A stretch of DNA of 64,000 nucleotides. Source: Bradyrhizobium erythrophlei (GTDB lineage Bacteria > Pseudomonadota > Alphaproteobacteria > Rhizobiales > Xanthobacteraceae). Of this stretch, positions 46,606-56,283 are shown piece by piece. Where the stretch lies: assembly GCF_900142985.1 (NCBI RefSeq), contig NZ_LT670849.1, positions 6,774,501-6,838,500 on the forward strand, in the 5' to 3' direction. The notes below the pieces were generated by a model. That model was given only the letters and a program-made list of their open reading frames with translations, had not been told where the DNA came from and searched no databases. Each line of letters opens with the position of its first letter. Positions within the stretch are counted from its first letter, which is position 1. A program made the translations under genes and the position numbers.

Positions 46606-47013
46606 ATGGATTTGCATTTGGCCGGTTCACGGCCCACCCGCCGCGGGCCGAAAGAGAGCTTTACCGGCACCGTGTGGCAGGATCCGATTGTTGACGCGCC
46701 TGCGCCGGCGCGCATTCGCGCCAGCCGCGTGTCGTTCGAGCCGGGCGCACGAACCAATTGGCACACGCACCCGCTCGGGCAAACGCTCTACGTCATTTCG
46801 GGCGTCGGACGTTTCCAGACCAAAGGCGGGCCGGTGCGAGAACTTCGACCGGGCGATGTCGTCTGGATTCCGCCGGGTGAGAAGCACTGGCACGGGGCCT
46901 CGGCGACCAATGCGATGACCCATGTCGCCATGCAGGAATCGCTCGACGGCAATCACATCACCTGGATGGAGCCCGTCACCGATGAAGAATACGCGGTGAA
47001 GGTTAGCGGATAG
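46606..47013 (+). CDS. Cupin-domain protein
   Basis: The start at 46606 has AAAAGGAG directly upstream. The 135-residue single-domain cupin shows the first motif RTNWHTHPLGQTLYVISGVG and the second DVVWIPPGEKHWHGASATN, with the usual metal-binding His and Glu-type positions. It follows the RraA-like gene by 36 bp and is likely co-transcribed. Substrate unknown. Confidence 0.88.
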   Translation: MDLHLAGSRPTRRGPKESFTGTVWQDPIVDAPAPARIRASRVSFEPGARTNWHTHPLGQTLYVISGVGRFQTKGGPVRELRPGDVVWIPPGEKHWHGASATNAMTHVAMQESLDGNHITWMEPVTDEEYAVKVSG

Positions 47014-47025
47014 ACGTTCGACGTC

Positions 47026-47436
47026 TCAGCTTCCGCCGCTCATTTTGCGAAGAACGTCGGCCGCGGCGGCTCGCCCGGCCATTTCGTTGCGCAGCGCCTC
47101 AAACCGCTGTCGCGCTTCGCTTGCCTGATCGTCGACGAACCGAACGGCCGCATCGGCCGACATCGGTCCGTTGGTGATCGAACGCGAATTCTCGCCGATG
47201 GTCTCGTCCACGAAGTATCGATCATCGGTCTCGCGACGGACGGTCCATTTGAAGCGGATCGCCTCCATCGGGCCGGGGCCCGATTTCGAGTAGCCTTCGA
47301 CCCCGGCCACCTGCGACGCGGGGCCTTCCAGTGTTCCGCCGCCATCCGCCTTTGCAGCCTCCGGCGGGGAGGCCGGCTGATCGAGAATGCTCGCAATGGT
47401 CGCGAGCGCATGATCGGTCGGGTCGCCTTCGGTCAA
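47026..47436 (-). CDS. Hypothetical protein, TTG start
   Basis: The 136-residue soluble protein uses TTG at 47436, supported by GAGGG seven bases upstream; no ATG or GTG lies earlier in the frame. The sequence is acidic and largely helical (DDQASEARQRFEALRNEMAG) with a central stretch IRFKWTVRRETDDRYFVDE. It is not recognised as a known family. It is convergent with the cupin gene. Confidence 0.6.
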   Translation of the reverse strand: MTEGDPTDHALATIASILDQPASPPEAAKADGGGTLEGPASQVAGVEGYSKSGPGPMEAIRFKWTVRRETDDRYFVDETIGENSRSITNGPMSADAAVRFVDDQASEARQRFEALRNEMAGRAAAADVLRKMSGGS

Positions 47437-47568
47437 TGGTTTAGCCCTCGAAACACAGATATCGCGGCCCTTTCCGCGAATCTCCGAAATACCTTCTCGT
47501 CGGATTGAGGCTGAGTTTTGTCGGGCAAAGCCGGGAAAATCCGGAGCAGAGGTATATTCTTCCGCGGG

Positions 47569-48558
47569 TCAATCGAGGACATCCTGATTGATCACGTTAT
47601 CCCGGATCGGCGCCCCATCCAGTACGCTCAGGATATTGCGCGCGGTCTGCTCGCTCATCCGGTCCACGGCCTCCCAGGTCACACCGGCCACATGGGGGGC
47701 GACGATCACGTTGGGCAGTTCGAACAGCGGATTTGGAACCGGCGGCGGTTCCTGCGCAAACACATCGAGACCCGCGCCCGCCAGTCTGCCTGAGGTCAGC
47801 GCGTCGTGGAGCGCGGTCTCATCGATGATGCCGCCGCGCGCTGTGTTGATGAGGTAGGCGGACGGCTTCATGCGCTTCAGGCGCGCAGCATTGAACATCC
47901 CGATCGTTTCCGGCGTCTTCGGGCAGTGAATGCTGACAAAATCGGCGCGCTGCAGCGTGGTGTCGAGATCGACGACCGCTTCGTATCCGGCGCTCCTGAT
48001 CTCCGCGGCCGGCTTGTAGGGGTCATAGACCAGCACGTTCATTTCCATGGCGTGACAGCGTCTGGCGGTACGCGTGCCGATTCGGCCGAAGCCGATAATC
48101 AAGACCGTCTTGCCAAACAGGTCGTAGGGCAGTTTGCCAAGCCGCGTGCTCCATTGCCCGTTCCTCACCAGCGCGTGCAGTTCATTGGCGCGCTTGGCGA
48201 GCATCAGCATCATGAACAGGGCCTGTTCCGCCACCGACGGCGAATTGGCGATTCCCACCACCATCAGCGGAACCTTGCGGCGGCTGAGGGCGGGGACGTC
48301 GACCGCGTCGAAGCCTACTCCGATCCGGGTAACGACTTTCATGTCCTGCGCGGCTTCGAGTTCGGTCTCGCCAAACCGGGTGGCGCCGAGCGCGACCCCC
48401 TGCACGGGCGCGTGTTGCTTCAAAAGCGCCTCGAAATCGGGTGCGGAAATCAGATTGGGAAACTCGATGAGTTCGATATCGTCCCGCGCGGTGAGCAGCG
48501 CGCGGCCGCCGGCGGCCATCGTCTGCGTGATGAAGATTTTCTTCTTGTTGCTGGCCAT
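47569..48558 (-). CDS. D-isomer-specific 2-hydroxyacid dehydrogenase
   Basis: The 329-residue NAD(P)-dependent oxidoreductase has the Rossmann motif VLIIGFGRIGTRTARR. The catalytic Arg/Glu/His set is seen as NTARGGIIDE, LDVFAQEPPPVPNPL and VIVAPHVAGVTWEAVD. A phosphoglycerate-dehydrogenase-like fold is evident, but SerA's C-terminal ACT domain is missing, so it is a general hydroxyacid or glyoxylate-type reductase. Substrate is not assignable. Confidence 0.9.
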   Translation of the reverse strand: MASNKKKIFITQTMAAGGRALLTARDDIELIEFPNLISAPDFEALLKQHAPVQGVALGATRFGETELEAAQDMKVVTRIGVGFDAVDVPALSRRKVPLMVVGIANSPSVAEQALFMMLMLAKRANELHALVRNGQWSTRLGKLPYDLFGKTVLIIGFGRIGTRTARRCHAMEMNVLVYDPYKPAAEIRSAGYEAVVDLDTTLQRADFVSIHCPKTPETIGMFNAARLKRMKPSAYLINTARGGIIDETALHDALTSGRLAGAGLDVFAQEPPPVPNPLFELPNVIVAPHVAGVTWEAVDRMSEQTARNILSVLDGAPIRDNVINQDVLD

Positions 48559-48733
48559 TGCCGGATCCTCGCCGCTCTCGTTTTTTGTTCATTCAGGGGG
48601 GACAAGGATCGTTTAGCAGGTGGAACTTGCTGCGGTCCACTGCCGCGCCCGGTAGACTTGCGGGCCGGTGATACGGATAATCCCCGGATTCGTTGCCGCA
48701 TCGCCGTCAGAGACTGGCCAAGGAGTTCAGACC

Positions 48734-49477
48734 ATGTTCAGCCCGCAACCAGCCACGCGCCTTTCAGGGTTGGGCCTTGCCTTGATGTTGTTTTTCTCGA
48801 TCGGGGGAGCGGCCCAGGCCCAGGGGCTGGTCAAGGGCATGCAGGAGGGCGCGGAGGCAGGCAACAAGGCGGCCGGCCCTGTCGGCGGCGTATTGGGAGG
48901 CGCGATCGGCGCGATCGGCGGGGTCTTTGGCGGCGCATTGGGCGTCGGCAATGAAAAGCCGCAGGGACAGCCTCAGCAGCAGCAACCCACCGCCAATGCC
49001 GCCAAGCCGGCTACAGCGACCAAATCGAAGGCCACCAAGACGGCCAAGGCTTCCCCGGTACCGACGACAACCGCATCGACAAAGCCAATCGAGGTTCTGA
49101 CCCAGCCGGGCGAGCCTGAATTGACCGCCGAGCAGATTGTGGCCAACAGCGATGCCTATATCGACCGGATCAAGGGCTCCCTCAATCTGACGCCCGAACA
49201 GGAAAAGAACTGGTCGGCCTTCAACAGCGCCATGCACTATCTCGGCCACAATGGGGCCGAGCGCCTCAATCTGCGGATTGCGCGCGCCAAGCGCGATCCG
49301 CCGGACGATATCGTGGAGCAGATGCGCAACGAGGCGCAGTTTCTGGTTGATCGCGCCGCCGACCAGCGCGCAGTGGCCGACGCCGCCGAACCGCTGTTCA
49401 TGAGCCTCAACGACAAGCAAAAGACGACGTTTATTGAGGAAATGGTGCGGCTGAGCCACGAGCGCGGGCTCGATTAG
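48734..49477 (+). CDS. Exported Spy/LTXXQ (CpxP-like) protein
   Basis: ATG 48734 has AGGAG eight bases upstream. The 247-residue product has a signal peptide ending near IGGAAQAQ. A Gly/Ala-rich segment follows (VGGVLGGAIGAIGGVFGG) that looks like a glycine-zipper. A Gln/Thr/Lys-rich linker leads to a helical domain with SLNLTPEQEKNWSAFNSAM, the LTxxQ hallmark. Spy/CpxP-like proteins are periplasmic chaperones or stress sensors. Confidence 0.82.
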   Translation: MFSPQPATRLSGLGLALMLFFSIGGAAQAQGLVKGMQEGAEAGNKAAGPVGGVLGGAIGAIGGVFGGALGVGNEKPQGQPQQQQPTANAAKPATATKSKATKTAKASPVPTTTASTKPIEVLTQPGEPELTAEQIVANSDAYIDRIKGSLNLTPEQEKNWSAFNSAMHYLGHNGAERLNLRIARAKRDPPDDIVEQMRNEAQFLVDRAADQRAVADAAEPLFMSLNDKQKTTFIEEMVRLSHERGLD

Positions 49478-49729
49478 GCCAACAAGAAACCCGGCGGCGG
49501 CAGAGACGTCTGCCGTCGTTTCCATTTCAACCGCCGGCGAATAGCCGGGTACTCCGGCCCTGGGGTAGGTGGAAGGCAAGGCACCCGGCTATCCTGCCGC
49601 AGCGGCGGCGAAGTCCAAATCGTCATGCAAAATTGAGGAAAAGCTGACCGCTTCGCGCCCGAGATATGGCCGCGGTATGACCTTGTCTGGATTCGTGGAA
49701 AGGACACCGAATAGCGCCCAAGGTCGTCG

Positions 49730-50131
49730 TCAGCCCTTCGGAAAATTCAGTTCCACACCGACGCCGTCCGGGTCGTAGAGAAAGAACTGTGTGTCGCCCG
49801 TGCGCGGCACGATGCTTTCGCGAAACTTGACGTTTCTGGATTGCAGACGCTTGCGCATGCCCTCGGCGTCGGATGCTGCAAACGCAATGTGATCGAGACG
49901 GCCGGTGTCTTCATATTTCTTCTCTGTGCCGCGCACGACGATGCCCACGCGCGGTTTGCGCGTGCCCATCAAATGGACCGTCGCCACCCCACCGGAGTAA
50001 AGCCAGTAGCCGGGAAAATCGAGCGGTGGACGATCGCCGTTCTCGAGCCCCAGCACATCGCAATAAAAATCCTTGGTGCGTTCGAGATCCGCAGGTTCGA
50101 TCGTGTAATGCTGCAATCCGCCGAGCGGCAT
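49730..50131 (-). CDS. VOC-superfamily (glyoxalase-like) protein
   Basis: ATG 50131 follows GGAGAACAACC. The 133-residue single VOC domain begins LQHYTIEPADLERTKDFYCD and has LDHIAFAASDAEGMRKRLQ and DTQFFLYDPDGVGVELNF. His and Glu ligand positions are present in a dioxygenase/glyoxalase-like arrangement. It lies 52 bp downstream of the MFS gene on the same strand and may act on the transported compound. Confidence 0.87.
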   Translation of the reverse strand: MPLGGLQHYTIEPADLERTKDFYCDVLGLENGDRPPLDFPGYWLYSGGVATVHLMGTRKPRVGIVVRGTEKKYEDTGRLDHIAFAASDAEGMRKRLQSRNVKFRESIVPRTGDTQFFLYDPDGVGVELNFPKG

Positions 50132-50183
50132 GGTTGTTCTCCTTCGATCACTGTTCTTGTTGGCTCGCGTCGGCGAGCGCGTA

Positions 50184-51554
50184 TCAGGCTTTCGCCAATT
50201 CCTGGTCGATCTGCTCGATCGACTTGCCACGGGTTTCGATGCCGAAGAAATAGTACACTGTCCCCGCCATCAAGAACCAGCATCCGAGATAAAGGAACGC
50301 CAGAGGAATCTGCGGTAAGGGCACGTCAGGCTTGAGATAATTGCCGCTACCGACGATCAGGGCCAGACCGAGCGGTCCGATGATCTTGCCGATCCCGCCG
50401 AAACCGTAGGCCGACCCCATGCCCGAGGTGCGCAAATGCGAGGGCCAGACCTCGGCGGCATAGGGTCCGACGATCGCAAAACCGCCGTCCGCAAAGAAAA
50501 AGCCGACGGCGAGCAGCAGCCAGAACACCGAGGTTCCCATCACCATGACGTCGTAATTGTAGCCGGCGAGGATCGTGAGCAGTCCGCCGCCGAAGCCGAG
50601 CAGACCACCGGCTTTGCGCCGGCCGAACCATTCCGAGAAGAACGCAAAAGAAACCCGTCCGATGAAGCCGAACGCGCTCAACAGGATCATCATCCTGGCG
50701 GCTTGTTGGGGCGAGACCTTCAACAACAGCACGAACAGCGCGGGCGCCCACAGCGTGATGCCGTAAACCCCGGTCTGCGCGCCGGCATTACCGAGCCACG
50801 ACACCAACAGGCTTCGCGGATAGTTGAAAAGATCAAGCCAGTTGCTCTGCCTGATCGGCCCGGCATCGGCCGCGGTTGGCAGGGGCAAGGATTGAGGCTC
50901 CACTTGCAGCGCCCAGGCCAGCGACTGGCGGGCTTCTTCGTAACGCCCTTGCCGGCAGAGCCAACGCGGTGACTCCGGCACCCAAATGCGAACGAGCAGT
51001 ACGAGCAGCGCCGGCAACACTCCGACCGCAAACAAGATCCGCCACTCGCCGCTGCCGACCACCGAACCAAGAATGGCGCCAAGGCCGACGCCGAGCGGAA
51101 TCACGCAGGTGACAAGTCCGCCGGTCCATCCGCGTTTCGATGACGGCATGAACTCCTGCACCAGTGGCAGGTCGACGCAGTAGAGCCCACCGACGCCAAG
51201 GCCGACGAAAAACCGCATCACCGAGAGATAGATCCACCCCTGGTCCGGCGTGAAATATAGAAGGCCTGTCGCGAGCGAGAAGTTCAGCACGGTGCTGATA
51301 AAGACCTTGCGCCGCCCGATGCGGTCGGCCAACCAGCCCCAGCCATAAGCGCCGATGATGGCGCCGATCCCGGAGCTCATGAGCACGGTTGCCGATTGGC
51401 CGAAGGTCAGTTGCCACGGTCCAATCAGGAAGGCGAGCACAAAGCCGATCAGGAAGTAGTCGAAAAATTCGAGCGCATCGCCAAAAATCGCGGCGACGAG
51501 AATCCTGACCTGATTACCGGTCAGTCGCGTCTGCCGGTCGAGAATCTCGAACAT
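50184..51554 (-). CDS. MFS transporter, sugar/metabolite:H+ symporter type
   Basis: AAGGAG before ATG 51554 sets the start, giving 456 residues with twelve predicted helices. The loop 2-3 signature YGWGWLADRIGRRKVFIS and RFFVGLGVGGLYCVDLPLV are typical of the metabolite:H+ symporter family that carries aromatic or organic acids. The central loop holds VPESPRWLCRQGRYEEARQS. The substrate is not deducible. Confidence 0.9.
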   Translation of the reverse strand: MFEILDRQTRLTGNQVRILVAAIFGDALEFFDYFLIGFVLAFLIGPWQLTFGQSATVLMSSGIGAIIGAYGWGWLADRIGRRKVFISTVLNFSLATGLLYFTPDQGWIYLSVMRFFVGLGVGGLYCVDLPLVQEFMPSSKRGWTGGLVTCVIPLGVGLGAILGSVVGSGEWRILFAVGVLPALLVLLVRIWVPESPRWLCRQGRYEEARQSLAWALQVEPQSLPLPTAADAGPIRQSNWLDLFNYPRSLLVSWLGNAGAQTGVYGITLWAPALFVLLLKVSPQQAARMMILLSAFGFIGRVSFAFFSEWFGRRKAGGLLGFGGGLLTILAGYNYDVMVMGTSVFWLLLAVGFFFADGGFAIVGPYAAEVWPSHLRTSGMGSAYGFGGIGKIIGPLGLALIVGSGNYLKPDVPLPQIPLAFLYLGCWFLMAGTVYYFFGIETRGKSIEQIDQELAKA

Positions 51555-51790
51555 GGCATCTCCTTGGGGAGCAGCGTTTCCGTGGCGCTTGTATTTTTTG
51601 CCAAACCGGCCTTGCGCCTGAGCCGATTGGATAGGGAAGGCTAGCGTGCTGCCCCCCGGAGCGGAAGCTGGCTCTCGCTCTGGCAGTGCTCCAAAACTGC
51701 AATGTTCGGCAATAATCCGCACCGCGCTTCAGGGCGGCCGGCTGCCCTTGCCGGCAATTTCTTTAGATTTGGGCGCTAGGCTCGCCGGTT

Positions 51791-52063
51791 ATGGGGATGC
51801 CGGCACGATTGATGGAAGAGAAGCGAAAGCATCCGCGCACCGAGATCAACGAACCCGCCTTCGTTTCGGCGGGTGGATCGGTCATGCGTTGCGTGGTGCG
51901 GAATATCTCACCCGACGGGGCCGCGATCGACGTCGACAATCCCGCCTTCGTCCCGGACCAATTTCGCCTGGTCATGGCAAAAGACTCGTCGACCCACGAC
52001 TGCCGGGTGATCTGGATTCGCGAGAAGCGGATTGGGCTGGCGTTTCTAAAGTCGCCAGACTAG
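51791..52063 (+). CDS. PilZ-domain protein
   Basis: The 90-residue protein is a stand-alone PilZ domain. The RxxxR element is KRKHPRTEI and the second element is NISPDGAAIDV, the D/NxSxxG motif that binds c-di-GMP. The start is ATG 51791; a second in-frame ATG at 51812 (MEEKRK) is an alternative, and neither has a strong ribosome-binding site. Such single-domain PilZ proteins are numerous in Bradyrhizobium and act as c-di-GMP adaptors. Confidence 0.85.
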   Translation: MGMPARLMEEKRKHPRTEINEPAFVSAGGSVMRCVVRNISPDGAAIDVDNPAFVPDQFRLVMAKDSSTHDCRVIWIREKRIGLAFLKSPD

Positions 52064-52121
52064 GGACGGCCCGCGGCTGACGCCGCGACAGCATCGTCAT
52101 TTGCAGCATTTCAAATAAACA

Positions 52122-52153
52122 AGGAGCAAGCCACCTGCCGGCGGCTTGCTCCT
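52122..52153 (-). terminator. Rho-independent terminator of the aldehyde dehydrogenase gene
   Basis: A perfect 11-bp stem AGGAGCAAGCC / GGCTTGCTCCT with a ten-base loop is followed on the minus strand by a T-rich run. It lies 30 bp past the minus-strand stop. Confidence 0.85.
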
Positions 52154-52182
52154 GCATTTCAGTTTACGCGCTGATCTCTGTC

Positions 52183-53619
52183 TTACACACCGGTCTGGGT
52201 GATGAACTTGGTGCTGAGATAGGCGTCGATCCCTTCGGTGCCGCCTTCCGAACCATAGCCGGAATCCCTGACGCCGCCGAACGGCGTCTCGGGCAATGCC
52301 AACGCGAAATGGTTGATCGACATCATGCCAGCGTCCACCGCCGCGCCGATCGCGGTCGCGGTCTTGGCGGATTTGGTGAAGGCGTAGGAGGCGAGACCAA
52401 ACGGCAGACGGTTGGCTTCTTCGGCGGCATCATCGAACTTCGAGAACGACGAGATGAGTGCCAGCGGCGAGAACGGCTCCTCGTTCATCGCGCGCGCCGA
52501 TTTTGGCACGTCGGTGACAACGGTGGGTTCGAAGAAGTAACCCTTGTTGCCGACGCGATTGCCGCCGGTCGCAACCTTGGCGCCTTTGCCGACGGCGTCC
52601 TGCACCATGGTTTCGATCGCGGTAATGCGGCGGTCGTTGGCGAGCGCGCCCATCGTGGAGCTGGTGTCGAGGCCGTTGCCGACCTTGAGCGATTTGGCGC
52701 CATCAACGAACTGCTTGATGAACTTGTCGTAGACGCCTTCCTGCACCAGGAAACGGGTCGGCGAGATACAGACCTGACCGGCGTTGCGGTACTTCGCGGC
52801 AACCATGATCTTCGCTGCGGATTCCACATCCGCATCGTCGAACACGATGACCGGCGCATGACCGCCGAGTTCCATGGTCACGCGCTTCATATGCTGACCC
52901 GCCATGGCCGCCAGATGCTTGCCGACGATGGTCGAGCCGGTGAAGGAGATTTTTCGGATGGTCGGGTGCGGGATCAGATATTCGGAAATTTCCGACGGCA
53001 CGCCGTAGACCAGATTGATGACGCCGGCCGGCACGCCGGCATCGGCGAACGCCCTGATCAATTCCGCAGGCGAAGCCGGGGTTTCCTCTGGCGCCTTGAC
53101 GATGATCGAGCAACCGGCAGCGATTGCCGCGCTCAGCTTTTTCACCACCTGGTTGATCGGGAAATTCCACGGCGTGAAGGCGGCAACCGGACCGACCGGA
53201 TCCTTGATCGCCATCTGGTAGACGCCGGGCAGCCGCGCCGGAATCAGCCGGCCGTAGGTCCGGCGGCCTTCCTCGGCGAACCATTCGATGGTGTCGGCGG
53301 CCGACAGTGTTTCGATCTTGGCCTCGGCGAGGATCTTGCCTTGCTCGATCGTCATGATGGCCGCGATCTTTTCGGCGCGTTCGCGGATCAGATCGGCGGC
53401 CTTGCGCATCACCTTGGAGCGCTCAAGGGAAGAGACCGCGCGCCAGGTCTTGAAGCCTTTTTCCGCGGCTGCCAGCGCCTCGTCGAGATCAGCCTTTGCG
53501 GCATGCGCAACCGTGCCAACCACCTCTTCGGTCGCCGGGTTGAGGACGGGGATAGTCTTTCCGGAGGCGGCGGGACGCCATTTGCCGTCGATATACAACT
53601 GCACGTTCGGGTAGGTCAT
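52183..53619 (-). CDS. NAD(P)-dependent aldehyde dehydrogenase, succinate-semialdehyde type
   Basis: The 478-residue ALDH has the catalytic Glu region [19 protein letters not shown] and nucleophile Cys in [17 protein letters not shown]. Substrate-class features ([32 protein letters not shown]) are those of the GabD/succinate-semialdehyde group. It stands alone between a PilZ gene and the sox-like genes, with its own terminator. Confidence 0.88.
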   Translation of the reverse strand: MTYPNVQLYIDGKWRPAASGKTIPVLNPATEEVVGTVAHAAKADLDEALAAAEKGFKTWRAVSSLERSKVMRKAADLIRERAEKIAAIMTIEQGKILAEAKIETLSAADTIEWFAEEGRRTYGRLIPARLPGVYQMAIKDPVGPVAAFTPWNFPINQVVKKLSAAIAAGCSIIVKAPEETPASPAELIRAFADAGVPAGVINLVYGVPSEISEYLIPHPTIRKISFTGSTIVGKHLAAMAGQHMKRVTMELGGHAPVIVFDDADVESAAKIMVAAKYRNAGQVCISPTRFLVQEGVYDKFIKQFVDGAKSLKVGNGLDTSSTMGALANDRRITAIETMVQDAVGKGAKVATGGNRVGNKGYFFEPTVVTDVPKSARAMNEEPFSPLALISSFSKFDDAAEEANRLPFGLASYAFTKSAKTATAIGAAVDAGMMSINHFALALPETPFGGVRDSGYGSEGGTEGIDAYLSTKFITQTGV

Positions 53620-53741
53620 TCTGCTGTCTCCGGGTTCTTGGGGCGCGCGGAGAACAACACGTTCAGAGGCCCCTTTTCAAGGGCCGGAACCGCCTTCCTG
53701 CTACCATCCTTAAACAGAGGTACGCAGGCCCCGCGCAGAGC

Positions 53742-54257
53742 TCATTGCCCTCGGGAGAAGCGGACAAATCCTTCCCGGTTCGGCATGCGCAGCGCCGGCA
53801 GCGTCTTGGCGTCGATCGTATCGTTCTCTGCGATCACGCCGTTGAGCCACAACAGGTAGGCGACCACGGCATAGACTTCGTCGTCCCTGAGCGATTTGGG
53901 TTCGTTCAACGGCATCGCACGCCGAACATAATCAAAGACGGTGGTCGCGTAGGGCCAGAAATTGCCGACAGTTTTGACGGGCGCTTGCCCGGGCGCAAGC
54001 AATTCCGGACCGCCGACCAGCCGATCGTTCGGCTTGCCGGCGCCTTTCTCGCCGTGACATCCAAGGCACTTGGCCACATAGACCTGTTCGCCCTGCTGCG
54101 GTGTTCCACTGCCTGGCGGCAGACCTGCGCCGTCAGGGCCGATGCTGACGTCCCATGAAGCGATCTCCTCGGGGCTCGCGGCTTTTCCGAGATTGGGCCC
54201 TTCCGCGAGCGCGACACCGTGCCAGACCAGGAGAGCCGAGCAGGCTGCAAACATCAT
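53742..54257 (-). CDS. Monoheme c-type cytochrome next to SoxC
   Basis: The 171-residue exported cytochrome starts at ATG 54257, one base after the soxC stop. A signal sequence ends near GVALAEG. The heme site is KCLGCHGEKGAG, and Met ligation is likely from RRAMPLNEP. As the partner of SoxC it occupies the place of SoxD. Classical SoxD is about twice this length with two hemes, so this is a short, single-heme version that may be closer to the cytochrome subunit of a SorAB-type sulfite dehydrogenase. Confidence 0.82.
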   Translation of the reverse strand: MMFAACSALLVWHGVALAEGPNLGKAASPEEIASWDVSIGPDGAGLPPGSGTPQQGEQVYVAKCLGCHGEKGAGKPNDRLVGGPELLAPGQAPVKTVGNFWPYATTVFDYVRRAMPLNEPKSLRDDEVYAVVAYLLWLNGVIAENDTIDAKTLPALRMPNREGFVRFSRGQ

Positions 54258-54258
54258 G

Positions 54259-55533
54259 TTATGCGTAGACAAGTTTGACCTCGCCGCCTTGTGCGACGCC
54301 CCAGCTCGTAATTCCGTTGAAGTGGTAAGCGCCCCGTGCGCCACGGTCGGCAATCAGCTTCGAGCGCGACGGCTGCACGTATCCGGAATCGTCTGTCGCG
54401 CGGCTTTGAAGCACAGCCGGGCCACCGTCCCAGCGCCACGGTGAGCGGAAACGCGTGACTGACATCGGCAGTGCCGGATCCTGGAGCGCGGCCGCGGCCC
54501 AGCTCGTACCGCCATCTGCGGAGACCTCGACCTTCGTGATCCGGCCATAACCGGACCAGGCAAGGCCCGTGATCTCGTAGAGACCCGGCGCGCCCATCGT
54601 CAGGCCGGGCGAGGGGCGCGTGATGACCGACTTGGCTTCCTGCGCGAAGCAAAATTGCAGCGATTTTCCGTCGTTGAGCAGGATCGTGTATTTCGAGGTT
54701 TCATCCTTGGTCATCGTCGGCCCCTCGGTCAGCTTGATGCGTCGAAGCCATTTAACATTCATGTTGCCTTCGTACCCGGGCAACAAGAGCCGCATCGGAT
54801 AGCCGTTCGACGGCCGTACCGGTTCGCCGTTCTGATAGATCGCGATCAGCGCGTCAGCCATTGCCTTTGCAAGCGGCACACTGCGGCTCATGCCCGACGC
54901 ATCGGCGCCCTCGGCAAGGATCCATTGCGCGCTTGGGTCAACACCGGCTTCTTCGAGAAGGGTCGCAAGCCTCACTCCGGTCCATTCGGCGCAGGACAAC
55001 AGGCCATGAATCGGCTGCACGCCAACCTGGGCCGGTTCTTTCTGGTAGAGCAGGGCGCTGTTGCCCGCACACTCGATGAAAGCCACGCGCGATTCCATCG
55101 GGTAGCGCATCAGCGCATCGAGGGTGAAAACAAGCGGGCGTTTGACGAGGCCGTGGATCAGCAGCCGATGTGCTTCCGGGTTGATGTCGGGAATACCGGC
55201 GTGGTGTCGCTCGAAATGAAGTCCGTTGGGCGTGATCGTACCGTCGAGCAGATGGTGCGGCGTGCGCGAGGTGCCCGTGCCCGTCGTGCCGGGCGCGCTC
55301 GCAACAGCACGCACAACCTTGCTGGCGTATTTTGACGGCTGCCCGTAGGGCGTAAAAGGCGCACCGGGCGCTTTCATCCACGGTTCGACCGGCAGCGCCT
55401 CGGCCACAGCGGCGCGGTCCGGCACAGCAGCGCTTCCGATCGCGGCCGCACCGGCCGTAAGGAAAAGGCGGCGGTCGAGAAGTCCATTTCCGGCGGCTTG
55501 CTCTGGCTCGCTCGCACGCTTGTTCTTGCGCAT
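54259..55533 (-). CDS. soxC: Sulfite dehydrogenase SoxC-type molybdopterin subunit
   Basis: The 424-residue periplasmic protein is a member of the sulfite oxidase family. The twin-arginine signal reads LDRRLFLTAGAAAIGSAA. The Mo-cofactor domain carries RVAFIECAGNSALLYQ, with the Mo-ligating Cys in ECAGNS. Further motifs are AEGADASGMSRSVPLAKAM, GYPMRLLLPGYEGNMNVKWL and a C-terminal dimerisation domain with VEVSADGGTSW. It oxidises sulfite or a Sox-bound sulfone. The rest of the sox cluster (soxXYZAB) is not in the window, so a stand-alone sulfite-oxidising role is possible. Confidence 0.88.
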   Translation of the reverse strand: MRKNKRASEPEQAAGNGLLDRRLFLTAGAAAIGSAAVPDRAAVAEALPVEPWMKAPGAPFTPYGQPSKYASKVVRAVASAPGTTGTGTSRTPHHLLDGTITPNGLHFERHHAGIPDINPEAHRLLIHGLVKRPLVFTLDALMRYPMESRVAFIECAGNSALLYQKEPAQVGVQPIHGLLSCAEWTGVRLATLLEEAGVDPSAQWILAEGADASGMSRSVPLAKAMADALIAIYQNGEPVRPSNGYPMRLLLPGYEGNMNVKWLRRIKLTEGPTMTKDETSKYTILLNDGKSLQFCFAQEAKSVITRPSPGLTMGAPGLYEITGLAWSGYGRITKVEVSADGGTSWAAAALQDPALPMSVTRFRSPWRWDGGPAVLQSRATDDSGYVQPSRSKLIADRGARGAYHFNGITSWGVAQGGEVKLVYA

Positions 55534-55568
55534 CGTCTCCTCCGAATTGGCAAAGGATTTATCTGAAA

Positions 55569-56204
55569 TTATTCCGCCCCTAGCCGCGCGCGGATGGCGT
55601 CGGCAATTTCGTCTGGCGAGACGCCGGGCGGCAGGAAGCCGAGGTATCGCCCGTCCTTGCCGATCAGATAGATGAATCCGGTGTGGTCGACTGAATATTC
55701 GCCGGATGCCGCCGCAGCATTTTTGACAAAGAACGTCCGGTAGGCGATCGCCGTTTTTTTGATGTCGGCAGCAGAACCGGTCAGGCCGATCAGTCGCGGA
55801 TGAAACGACGAGACAAACTCGGCAAGCCGCGCCGGCGTGTCGCGCTCCGGATCGACCGTGATGAACAGGGGCTGCACCGCCCCCGCATTCGCACCGAGAT
55901 TATCAAGCGCCAGCGTGATCGACTGAAGCTCGGTGGGGCATACGTCGGGACAATAGGTGTAACCGAAATAAAGAACGACGAGCTTGCCGCGAAAATCCGC
56001 ATCGGTCCGCCGGTGCCCGGTTTGATCGGTGAGCTCGAACGGACCGCCTACCGGCGCGCGGCCTGATACAAGGCCTTCGATCAATTCAGCAGGTGAGGGC
56101 TCGGCGGCTTCGTTTGCGATAACCGGCGCGGAGAGAAGAGTGCATGCAAGCGCCAGCCAAATCTTCGGCGCAACCGTCTTGCACGTCATTTTGCCGAACA
56201 GCAT
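55569..56204 (-). CDS. SCO/SenC-type copper chaperone
   Basis: SCO proteins are membrane-anchored thioredoxin-fold copper chaperones, usually for cytochrome oxidase CuA. The sequence has the CxxxC copper site GYTYCPDVCPTELQ and the distal His in EYSVDHTGFIYLIG. From ATG 56204 it is 211 residues; a GTG one codon earlier is better spaced from GGGAG. A signal anchor (WLALACTLLSAPVIA) precedes the domain. No oxidase genes are nearby. The gene follows the cupredoxin-fused dehydrogenase, a plausible copper client. Confidence 0.87.
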   Translation of the reverse strand: MLFGKMTCKTVAPKIWLALACTLLSAPVIANEAAEPSPAELIEGLVSGRAPVGGPFELTDQTGHRRTDADFRGKLVVLYFGYTYCPDVCPTELQSITLALDNLGANAGAVQPLFITVDPERDTPARLAEFVSSFHPRLIGLTGSAADIKKTAIAYRTFFVKNAAAASGEYSVDHTGFIYLIGKDGRYLGFLPPGVSPDEIADAIRARLGAE

Positions 56205-56229
56205 CACGCACAGAACTCCCGAAAAGAAA

Positions 56230-56259
56230 CGCCTTCCCGCGAGAGCCGCGAGAAGGCGT
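56230..56259 (-). terminator. Terminator of the cupredoxin-fused PQQ dehydrogenase gene
   Basis: The stem CGCCTTcccGCG / CGCgAGAAGGCG is followed on the minus strand by TTTCTTTT, 25 bp after the minus-strand stop. Confidence 0.75.
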
Positions 56260-56283
56260 GTTGTCGCATTCAATTTTGGTCGA

